Shown: piece after piece, positions 44,885 through 53,016 of the stretch
Layout of the letters: each line of letters starts with the position of its first letter
Position numbering within the stretch: position 1 is the first letter of the stretch
DNA from: Porticoccus sp964276025
GTDB lineage: Bacteria; Pseudomonadota; Gammaproteobacteria; Pseudomonadales; Porticoccaceae
Direction of reading: 5' to 3'
Assembly: GCA_964276025.1 (NCBI GenBank)
Contig: CAXYDD010000001.1
Coordinates: forward strand, 337,508 to 401,507
Length of the DNA stretch: 64,000 nt
Position numbers and translations under genes: made by a program
Notes under the pieces: generated by a model
What the model saw: only the letters and a program-made list of their open reading frames with translations
What the model was told of the DNA's origin: nothing
Database searches by the model: none

Positions 44885-45517
44885 CTATCTTGATGCAATA
44901 ATTTGTTGTTTTTCTTGTACTGTAATTTTTTCTTCTTGACTATATTTGTAAAACTTAATTTTATTACCAAAAGTACCTGATGTTTCTCCGAAGCAAATTA
45001 AACCAAGGCTATCAAGCACGCTCTCATCTATGGGGTTATTATAAATTAGCGTAAACTCTGGTTGCTGTTCCATCAGCAATAAAACTGTCTCTTTTAAAGT
45101 ATTTATATCGAAAGGATTATACAGATAAAAAAAATTATATAGCCCGTATTGAGAAAATTTAGTGCAATTTTGACAAAATATTTGAGTTTTTTTTAGATTT
45201 AATTTTATGATATTAGCATTTGCAATATTAACTAATTCTTTGGATATCTCAATTCCATCAATACGCGCAAAAGGAAATCTATAGAAAGTATTCATGGCCC
45301 CACCCTTTCCACTTCCTATATCTGGGATGCTATCTGTAGGTTTTATATCTAGTTTTGAGAATGCAGCCCAAAGTTCACTACCACCTGATGAAGATCCACG
45401 AAAAACTTTTTTGGGATCCAGCTCAAGCTCCCTAACAGGGGTTATTTTAGTGAACTCAATACCTCTTAATTTTTCTAGGACCAATTTTAGTCTATGGATC
45501 AATTTGTATTTGAGCAC
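44885..45517 (-). CDS. SAM-dependent methyltransferase-like protein
   Basis: SIPDIGSGKGGAMNTFYRFP (residues ~64-83) is SAM motif I with a GxGxG-like loop, and IDGIEISKELVNIANANI holds the acidic ribose-binding residue. The downstream segment NFFYLYNPFDINTL matches motif IV with NPF. Predicted class I methyltransferase of 210 residues, probably acting on a sugar in the locus. Target unknown. Confidence 0.8.
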   Translation of the reverse strand: MLKYKLIHRLKLVLEKLRGIEFTKITPVRELELDPKKVFRGSSSGGSELWAAFSKLDIKPTDSIPDIGSGKGGAMNTFYRFPFARIDGIEISKELVNIANANIIKLNLKKTQIFCQNCTKFSQYGLYNFFYLYNPFDINTLKETVLLLMEQQPEFTLIYNNPIDESVLDSLGLICFGETSGTFGNKIKFYKYSQEEKITVQEKQQIIASR

Positions 45518-45518
45518 T

Positions 45519-46256
45519 TTAAATTCTACCTAATATTTTATTTAATAGTAAAAAAATTTTCCCTAACGATGAGTTAGAAATTAAGAAATTGTTAGTTGTA
45601 GTTATATTTTTGGTAAAGCCGAGCTTAAACTTATTAATTCCATCTAAGCTTTTTTCACAAATATCAACTCCACCTAAATCATATTCAAGATAATCCATTT
45701 CTTTAGCTGAAACTATATCCTTAAAATGTAGTAATTTATTTGCTCTCACAATTAATTTTAAATCATCTTTATCTTCACTAAGTAATGATGCGCTGTACAA
45801 AAGGCGGAGTTTTTTTGTATTTTTAAGGTAAAGATGAAATGCAATATACCTGTCTTCGTGTTTTGCATGAGAAATAATAATATTTTCCTTTAATCTCTTT
45901 AGCTTTGAAAAATCTGCATTTGGAATAGATTTTTTAGTGGAAAAAAAAGTGTAAAAATCCTTAAAGTCTGACATCATATCGTCGCATACATTTTGCTCAA
46001 AACTAGTAACAATATTATAATTTTTAATAGCGTCTTTGATTTCATTGCGTAGTGATTTTCTAAAATTTCTATCGATTTCTGCAATATCCTCCGTTAAGTC
46101 TATAACGGGCGATGTAAATTTAGTATTTGATGGTCCAACCTCTTTACACTGAGAATAACGAACAATATCTGCATTTGATTTTACAATCTTTTCTGCAAAA
46201 TATATATTTTCGATATCTAAAAAAAATTTTTTGTACCTGTCTCTTATCATGTTCAT
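45519..46256 (-). CDS. FemAB/GNAT-like acyltransferase
   Basis: FRKSLRNEIKDAIKNYNIV (residues ~65-83) and the C-terminal CxxDLGGVDICEKSLDGINKFKLGFT-type end, seen here as LEYDLGGVDICEKSLDGI and NKFKLGFTKNI, match the FemAB-like / peptidoglycan-bridge family common in glycan loci. AFHLYLKNTKKLRLLYSASLL is the central sheet. Such proteins transfer amino acids or acyl groups to amino sugars. No tRNA-specific coiled coil. 245 residues; substrate unknown. Confidence 0.7.
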   Translation of the reverse strand: MNMIRDRYKKFFLDIENIYFAEKIVKSNADIVRYSQCKEVGPSNTKFTSPVIDLTEDIAEIDRNFRKSLRNEIKDAIKNYNIVTSFEQNVCDDMMSDFKDFYTFFSTKKSIPNADFSKLKRLKENIIISHAKHEDRYIAFHLYLKNTKKLRLLYSASLLSEDKDDLKLIVRANKLLHFKDIVSAKEMDYLEYDLGGVDICEKSLDGINKFKLGFTKNITTTNNFLISNSSLGKIFLLLNKILGRI

Positions 46257-46293
46257 CTTTTTTTGAGTTAACTTTAACGTATTGGAATAATAT

Positions 46294-47124
46294 TCATCTA
46301 TATTGATTAATGAGTTGCCTTAATCTCCAATGACCCCAAAATATGTATTTATATAAAATTGAATATAGATCTAAGGATTTTTTTTCTTTTAATGCATCGG
46401 TTATTGAAATAAAATTTTCTGAAAAATGCTTATGGGCAAGATTCATTCTAAGAGTGGAAAACTGCTCACTAGTCATAGAATTAGGATGAAGGCATATTGT
46501 CCATATTCCTGAGGGCCTCCACTTTGGCCACCAAAGCTGTTGAGGGATGAATGTTATGTCTTCGTCTGTGAATGGGAAGCAAGCAATACCGTCACTCACT
46601 ATCCTAATTGGTGTAGATTTTTTTAGAGCCTTTAGTGTGTTATTGTCAAATGAGTGGCTTGGAGCAATCCAGGCTGTAGGACGAATATCATGTCTAAGAA
46701 ATTCAGTGTAACCTTTTTCAATTAAATCAGTTTGTTTTTGTAAATCATAACCTGCAAATTCAGATCGGTCATGAAAGGGTAAAAGGAGGTTTTCTTTTTT
46801 GATATCATGGTATGTGTGTCGATATCCATGCTGGGCAATAGTCCAACCTTTTTTCTCCCAGTTTTTTACCTTCTTCCAAAAATTTTTATTTTCTTTGTCA
46901 AAATGTAGGCTTGTATCACTATTACATGGAATAACTGCAACTATAGGCTTAATATCAAAATCGTTGAGCAGCCTTTCTATCGCAGACCATTTCGACTCAT
47001 CTTGGGTCTCACATGCATCATCTAATCGAATTAAATATTTTGCTTTACTCATTATCATTTTTTTGAGGAAGCCTGAAATTGATTTATTCATAATTGATTT
47101 TTTAGCTTTAATTTTTTTTACCAT
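46294..47124 (-). CDS. Polysaccharide deacetylase-like protein (DUF2334 type)
   Basis: The NodB-type barrel motifs are RLDDACE (residues ~33-39, metal Asp), AQHGYRHTYHD (two His ligands), APSHSFD and CLHPNSM. It would remove acetyl groups from amino sugars of the polysaccharide. 276 residues. The ATG at 47124 lies two bases after the stop of the preceding reading frame; M26 (MSKAKYLIRLDD) is an alternative start and is where homology begins. No signal peptide, so it is cytoplasmic. Confidence 0.85.
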   Translation of the reverse strand: MVKKIKAKKSIMNKSISGFLKKMIMSKAKYLIRLDDACETQDESKWSAIERLLNDFDIKPIVAVIPCNSDTSLHFDKENKNFWKKVKNWEKKGWTIAQHGYRHTYHDIKKENLLLPFHDRSEFAGYDLQKQTDLIEKGYTEFLRHDIRPTAWIAPSHSFDNNTLKALKKSTPIRIVSDGIACFPFTDEDITFIPQQLWWPKWRPSGIWTICLHPNSMTSEQFSTLRMNLAHKHFSENFISITDALKEKKSLDLYSILYKYIFWGHWRLRQLINQYR

Positions 47125-47126
47125 AG

Positions 47127-47936
47127 CTAAAGGGATTTAATTTTTTCTAGCTTAATAAGTTTCTTTTGCCTCATATTTTCAGCAATAACGTACAAATCCC
47201 AAACAGGTATATTTAATTTTTCAGCTATTTCAACTAATGAATTTTTTCCATCGCACCAGCTCAAGAAACTCATCGTTAATCTAACTGAGGGGGGTCGCCT
47301 TTTACCCTCTGTGACAGACGGATATAAGTCTCGCTTACTCATCATTGGCTCACAAGTAATAGTAGCGACCGGATAACAATGATTTTCTATGGCTTCAATC
47401 AACTTTTGGTTCACATTAAATCCTCCCAAAAGACCATCCGCCGTTACAACCCCTCCTATTGTGTCCAGAGATGTATGGTATTCTGGATATTCTGTATTTT
47501 TTTTTTAATTTTGTTCTATCATTCTTTGAAATACAAAAACCCATGACTTATCGTAATAGCTAGTAACATATGGTATGGCTTCTGACATTTCTTCATTTGA
47601 ATATAAATGATCGTTAAGATCTTCAAGTGTTAAGCTTCCCTCAAATGGAACACTGTATCCAACAAGGCTTAAATTATTGCAGCTATAGTCACAAATTTTA
47701 TCTCCATCTGGGGTTATTATATAAGCTTCGTCGACTTTCCATTCATCAGGAACTGTCCAATCAAATGCAGTAGTTCCAGACTCAACCTCATATATTTTTA
47801 GGTTAGAAATATATTCTTTTAAAATCTGAAGTGTCTGACGGTTTCCATCTCCTGTAAGCGATCTATTTAAAGGAAATATTCTTTTAGCCAGATTTAACAG
47901 CTCATTTCCGAGTTTACTTTTCTTCAGATTTAGCAT
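47127..47936 (-). pseudogene. DUF4910 aminopeptidase-like protein, internal deletion and frameshift
   Basis: The first 143 codons (47936-47505) start like DUF4910/M28-like proteins (RIFPLNRSLTGDGNRQTL; TTAFDWTVPDEWKVDEAYI; PYVTSYYDKSW) and then shift out of frame one base short in a G run (near 47540), where the true frame gives WGFCISKNDRTKL. After a poly-A tract the homology resumes only at the C-terminal third (EYPEYHTSLDTIGGVVTADG, VRLTMSFLSWCDGKNS, a winged-helix end). About 190 residues with the metal site are missing. So it is a dead gene. It belongs to surface-polysaccharide loci in other bacteria. Confidence 0.8.
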
Positions 47937-47945
47937 TTAGAATCC

Positions 47946-48869
47946 TCAGTAAAAACTTCCATACAAAAATGGGACCTCAGTAAAAGTTGACCCAAATACT
48001 TCAGCATATCTCGACAAAGATGATCGATCTCCAACTAAATTTTTTTTATCTAACATCATTTCTAATTCAATTATTGTCTCTTTATTACACACTATAGATT
48101 CACTGAAACCAAGATCAACCAAAGATTTCGTGAAATATTTAATTACTGAAGGACTGTAGCTAAATGCCGGATGTAATTTTAAGGCAAATGGTTGATTTGA
48201 GCTTTCAGCTAATTTAACTATCGCATTTTTCCATTCATTTTTAGGCAATCGAGCCGGAGTTGGCATTAGTAGGATATTTTTATATTCCATCAAAAATGGT
48301 GAATATTTTTTTTTGACGTTCTCAAACGATTTAATTTTATATTTCTTATCATCAGGAACGGGTGGGAATGATTTCTCACTTATACCAATCCAAAGTAAAC
48401 CATCATCACGCCAATAATCGGTAGCTTCATGAAAGCCAATTTTATGCCTGGGGATACTTTTGTAGCTTGGCGATGATGAAAATAATGGGAAGTTTTTATA
48501 TGTCTGATCACCCTCTTCCATATAAATATGACCCTCACATAAATTCGATTTAATAAGCTCTGAAGAAATACCATCAAGCCATGCACTATAAAAAATAAAT
48601 GGATTTTTTTGTGATTCCACTAGCCTGCGGGTAACAGCGCTATAACTGAGAAATCTTATCGAAAAACGATCTCCGATCTTTTCAAAAATACCCCTATAGG
48701 AGGATTTTACCTTCATGTCTGAGAATAATTTACTGGAAAAACCGTGAGTAAATATAATTTGTACTTCATCATCCTTGAATGACTGCTCATGAATATATTC
48801 ATAAGCAACGATTGCAACCATCGGGTTTGTTACTAGAAAAATATTTAGTATGCTTTTTTTTGAACTCAT
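47946..48869 (-). CDS. Sialyltransferase-like glycosyltransferase (intact copy)
   Basis: 307 residues without membrane segments. It is the undamaged paralogue of the frameshifted gene at 4212-5149 and aligns with it throughout. Motifs suited to bacterial sialyl/polysialyltransferases of a GT-B-type fold are in order: MEEGDQTY (~115), PFALKLHPAF (HP motif, ~225) and GDRSSLSRYAEVFGS (S motif, ~283). The locus makes nonulosonic acids (PseI and a NeuB fusion), so transfer of a nonulosonate is the best inference. It is downstream of the ruined acylation module. The start has AAGG just before the ATG. Confidence 0.65.
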   Translation of the reverse strand: MSSKKSILNIFLVTNPMVAIVAYEYIHEQSFKDDEVQIIFTHGFSSKLFSDMKVKSSYRGIFEKIGDRFSIRFLSYSAVTRRLVESQKNPFIFYSAWLDGISSELIKSNLCEGHIYMEEGDQTYKNFPLFSSSPSYKSIPRHKIGFHEATDYWRDDGLLWIGISEKSFPPVPDDKKYKIKSFENVKKKYSPFLMEYKNILLMPTPARLPKNEWKNAIVKLAESSNQPFALKLHPAFSYSPSVIKYFTKSLVDLGFSESIVCNKETIIELEMMLDKKNLVGDRSSLSRYAEVFGSTFTEVPFLYGSFY

Positions 48870-48894
48870 TTAACCTTAGATCCTGAGTATTTCA

Positions 48895-49649
48895 CTATAG
48901 TTGACCCTTAATTAGTGCATAGGGATTTTCATGAAGCAAACTGCTTCCTAGATTGAAGCAATCTCTTGCTCCTATCGACATGATAGGGAATCGACCAACA
49001 CTTCCGACTTTAAGTAACCCCTGCTTATCTGCTATCTCCTCTAATAACTTAGTATCCATTTAGTCTCATCGGAAAGATCTCTCACAAAAAAAGTGGTGAT
49101 GACTGGACTTAACTTATCTCCATCTACGATGTTTCCTTTAAATTTTTTCATGTGACGTATTTCACCCTATGGGTTTGCTCTATATAGTGTATATAGGTCA
49201 ATCTAAGGTTGCCTAATCCAAGAGTCATTATTTTTGCATTCAATGATCTAAGTAAATCAAAGCAAGTATTTTTACCAAAGCAGTCATGGATATTAGTATT
49301 TATAAATTTATCAGTATTTTTTCCAAAAGATGCAATACTGAAAATAGGGTGTCGAGAGCGCTTTACTTTCGGATAGAGCCTAAAAGCTTCACTAAATAGT
49401 CCAATCTCGCTTGGGGTAAAAGCAGGATCAAAATCCACACCCCTAGCTAAGCTATATGAAAAAGTTGGCACAATAACTGTTCTTCTGGACCAATGTATTC
49501 TAAAATTTTAGAGATAAGATGATTGAGCCTTAATTCTGGCTGGATCGATCTATATTGTGATGCACACCAGCGTCACCGTGAATCATCAAAATATCTCCAG
49601 GATAGACGCCAACTGATTCAAGCGAACTTGCTATGTCTAATTCAAGCAT
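48895..49649 (-). pseudogene. AAC(3)-family N-acyltransferase, several frameshifts
   Basis: Pieces in three frames build one AAC(3)-like protein: MLELDIASSLESVGVYPGD and ILMIHGDAG from 49649, then LRLNHLISKILEYIG, then PTFSYSLARGVDFDPAFTP through GKNTCFDLLRS and YIHYIEQTHRVKY (49471-49148), then VITTFFVRDLSDETKW and finally KVGSVGRFPIMSIGARDCF to the stop. AAC(3) enzymes acylate amino groups of aminosugars. At least four shifts occur (near 49545, 49470, 49150, 49060). It follows the ACP gene (ATG inside the ACP's last codons). Confidence 0.8.
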
Positions 49650-49883
49650 CTCGTTCATTCAAAGTTTCGGCAATCTGAGCAAGTGACTTTATTTTTGTGA
49701 TTTCATCCATTGTAAACCTGATTTCGAAATGTTCTTCAATAGCTAGCAGTAAGTTAAAATTACCTAATGAATCCCATTCCTTGAAACTACCCATTTCCAG
49801 TCCTTTGGAGTCTTCAGGTAAGGTTGTGGCAGGAAAAACATCAGATAATATGCCAAATAATCATTTTCTGTAAGTTTATTCAT
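49642..49883 (-). pseudogene. Acyl carrier protein, one frameshift
   Basis: From the ATG at 49883 the frame reads MNKLTENDYLA. After a one-base shift near 49850 it continues as LSDVFPATTLPEDSKGLEMG and then WDSLGNFNLLLAIEEHF, where the Ser of DSLG is the phosphopantetheine site. It ends AQIAETLNERDA. About 80 residues, normal for a small ACP. It sits between the FkbH-like and AAC(3)-like genes and would carry the acyl group. Confidence 0.8.
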
Positions 49884-49956
49884 TAAACATCCTTAAATAA
49901 ATTCATGTTAGGAATCCTCGCGCCTGCTAACTGTAAGCTATAAGTGATTCCTTTTA

Positions 49957-51548
49957 TCAGATACCTTTACTGGAAAATTTTTTTAGAAGTTCAGGCTTTA
50001 TTTCAGTCTCTTTAAAATCGTTCTCTTCAAAGAAGTTTTGAGCAGCTTCATTACGACCTGAAATAATAAATTCACCAATAATATTCTTTGTTCCTTTTGG
50101 CTGACACCGCCTAATTATTTCAGAAAGCATCCAGGATTCTAGATATCTACCTAATACGCGACAACTCAACAAAAATGTATCAATAAAGATAGTTTCTTTA
50201 TCTATAGACTTCAAACAAACGAGCCCAACAATGCCGTGGTCGCCATATATGTCTTTGAGGCTAACCATAAAAGAAAAATCTTTATCATCTTCCGAAAAAT
50301 TCTTTATTTTTGCTATCGTATGTCTCTCTGTTCTGACATTAAATTGATTTGTTTTCTGGCATAACTGCACTGCTCTGCTAATAGTTAATTCATTAACATT
50401 GGATGCCGATGGGGAAAGATTAATTGTTTCAAGATAACTTCGCATATCAGCCACATTTTTAGTAGCCTGAACGAACTGGGCTCTAGCTTTATATTGATAG
50501 ATTTTATTTTTGTCACTCGAACTTGAGACAAGCTTAGAAAAACAGTGGAGCTCCCTCAAATATTTTGGCCAATCCCAAATATTTTCAGGTATATCGATAG
50601 TTAGCACGTCTGGCAATAATACTTTCATCTGTTCTCTTTCAAGCGGATTATCATCCCAAAAAGCAAAGCTATTTACGTTTAAATCAAGCTCTCAGACAGC
50701 TCTATGATATTTTTTGATTTTTCGTTCCAGTTTATTCTCCATGCAACTATATGCTCCCTTCGAAGAACCATTGAAGGATGATTATCAAATACTTCCATAC
50801 TTCAGCTTCATTATTCTTGCTAGCTAAAACTAATAAAACTCCCTGATTACTTAACTTTACTAAATCTTTTGGAAATCGACGAAAGCTGAGCCAATACCAT
50901 CTTGGCCTATAGCTAATGAACCAACGTCATCCTCACCCACAACACCGCCCCATATTGTGTTATCACAATCAAGAACTAATACCTTATAAGACGGCTCAGT
51001 ATGTCGTAGGAGAATCTCTTCTGTGTATTTAGCTATTTGATAGAGCCCATGAGATGAAAAATGACAATGGGATAAATACCAATTTCTTTGATCGAAAGCC
51101 TTATCAACACCTAGTCTAGAAAATTGATGATCTAAATCTATAAAATAAAAATCTATGACCTCTAATGCTAATTCTTCAAACTGGTTAAGTAGTTGTGAAT
51201 AAATTTTTTGCTTAACATTTATTTCTTTCGCGTCTCGTACAACCTGAAAATCTTTACCGGAACAAATTCCCACTATTGTTGCATCATTGGAAGATGACAA
51301 TCGATTTCTTAAAGGGGTTAGTATTGATGCGATTAATCTTTTGACTTATCCTAATTTAGTGAATCGAATTCAATAAACTCCGATAAATTTATTGTAATTG
51401 AAACTAATGAATCTGGATTGGACTGGATTAACGCTCCACTCCAATCTCCATATTCAGAATATGCTAGATCATACAAACTTTGAAGTTTGGCCCATGCTTT
51501 GTGGTTTGGTATCAAAAATGATGATCCAGATAAAACCAATTTTTTCAT
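49957..51548 (-). pseudogene. FkbH-like HAD-IIIC protein, several frameshifts
   Basis: The pieces in order are MKKLVLSGSSFLIPNHKAW (51548), then VGICSGKDFQVV and the HAD motif VLVLDCDNTIWGGVVGEDD (51300-50860), then DLVKLSNQGVLLVLASKNNE, VLRREHIVAWRINWNEKS and FAFWDDNPLEREQ, and the intact C-terminal half from 50628 (LTIDIPENIWDWPKYLREL). FkbH-type proteins load a glyceryl or similar group onto an ACP. The C-terminal part holds a GNAT-like domain. Shifts lie near 51340, 50870, 50780 and 50690. Not functional as read. Confidence 0.82.
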
Positions 51549-51608
51549 ATATTATTTATTGCTAGTGTATTCAAGTTTTAGAAGTAGGCAGATACTAATA
51601 TTATTTTT

Positions 51609-52991
51609 TTAATTAACATTAAACTGCGATAAAAATTTTAATTGGTGGCTATCTTCTGTTGACATCTCAATAGAAGATACCTTCTCACCAAATAAGTGGT
51701 GCTCTTTTAATACATCCCACCATGTGGCTATAATTGAGCCATTAAAACTATACAGTCGTTCTCGATCATACATTAAATCTTGAAACCGACCAGGATTGAG
51801 AAGTTCCAAACCAGTTGCTCTATATATGAACATTGGTTCACGCTCCTCTTGTACTGACACCACGGTATCACTTTCAGTGATACGAAGAACATTTAAAGCC
51901 TTATCAATATGATTTGTAGATCTGTTTATAGCATGTAAACTAAGAAAAGCTACGGCATCTGGATAAGATCCTATTTCTTTTTTATAGCTTTCACCAGCTG
52001 AGATCATAATATTTCTTACAGGAATATTCCTATCAGAGGGTTCATTTTCATCACGTAAAATTCTAATATGAGGAGGCACATCCCCTTTTTTTTCAAGTAC
52101 TTCAGCGTAATTCAAAACCTCTTGGCTTTCGGACGAAACAATAGTGGCACTGATCTTATCAGAAGTTGCTGCTTCTGAAATTGCTCTAGCTAATAAAGAG
52201 ACGCCATTGTGTAACTTATAAGGCACCCCCTCGAATCCTGGATAAGACTCACGCACTGGGATTACAGCTATGACAGTTGGTTTATAATCTCCCTCTAAGT
52301 TAGAACTTATACGATCAAATATTCGTGAGCGTGCTTCAAGTAAGCGCTTCGAATCTCTGCTCAAAGAAGAGCTATGCTGACGATAATAAAACAAAGGGAT
52401 ATCGAGGTTTATGGCGCCTACTCTTTGGTAAAGTTTATACCAAAGCTCCCATCCATCTTGTGCACTTATATCCTCTGAATAACCACCGGCTGCTTTTAAA
52501 GATCGAGTTCTGAACATTGTACAGGCGCCGTGGGGCGGTAGATGACCTCCAATATCTTCATTTTTAATTTTCCATCTTCGTTCTATGCCGAGAGTTTTCC
52601 CTTCAGGATCAGTATAAAAATAATTTCCATAAACCAAGCCTACGTTCGGAGTAGCCTCGAGCTTTGCTACCATTAATAATAAAGCACACTCATCAAACCA
52701 GTCATCTGCATCCAAACGCACCAGATATTTTCCATTTGCTACATCTAATACATTATTAGCAATTTTTTGGAGCCCTATACTCTTTTTATTTTGTACAAAA
52801 GTAATTTTTTCGGGAGAACGGCTACATAAATCTCGGGATATGACTGCTGTGTCATCTGTAGACGCCTCATCAATAATTATTAATTCCCAGTTTGTATAGA
52901 GTTGGGTAAAAACACTCTCAACGGACTGTCTCAAAAAACGTCCGTAATTTCCACAAGGTATGTATATTGTAACAAGGGGCTTCGAATTCAT
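51609..52991 (-). CDS. GT2 glycosyltransferase fused to cytidylyltransferase-like domain
   Basis: Residues 1-~235 are a GT-A family 2 transferase: TIYIPCGNYGRFLRQSVES, WELIIIDEASTDDT, the D-x-D motif in YLVRLDADDWFDE, and QDGWELWYKLYQRV. Residues ~240-460 resemble CMP-sialate synthetase-type nucleotidyltransferases: IAVIPVRESYPGFEGVPYKL with the sugar-nucleotide loop, then DAVAFLSLHAINRS. A fusion that activates a nonulosonic acid and transfers a sugar in one chain is unusual. Whether the second domain is catalytic is uncertain, because the usual R-x-G-S loop is altered. Confidence 0.78.
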   Translation of the reverse strand: MNSKPLVTIYIPCGNYGRFLRQSVESVFTQLYTNWELIIIDEASTDDTAVISRDLCSRSPEKITFVQNKKSIGLQKIANNVLDVANGKYLVRLDADDWFDECALLLMVAKLEATPNVGLVYGNYFYTDPEGKTLGIERRWKIKNEDIGGHLPPHGACTMFRTRSLKAAGGYSEDISAQDGWELWYKLYQRVGAINLDIPLFYYRQHSSSLSRDSKRLLEARSRIFDRISSNLEGDYKPTVIAVIPVRESYPGFEGVPYKLHNGVSLLARAISEAATSDKISATIVSSESQEVLNYAEVLEKKGDVPPHIRILRDENEPSDRNIPVRNIMISAGESYKKEIGSYPDAVAFLSLHAINRSTNHIDKALNVLRITESDTVVSVQEEREPMFIYRATGLELLNPGRFQDLMYDRERLYSFNGSIIATWWDVLKEHHLFGEKVSSIEMSTEDSHQLKFLSQFNVN

Positions 52992-53016
52992 AATAAACTC
53001 TAATTAATAGATAAAT

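Noticed and set aside
52534..52541. ops-like GGCGGTAG for RfaH
   Set aside because: It is on the strand opposite to the operon, inside a coding region, and does not match the rest of the ops element.
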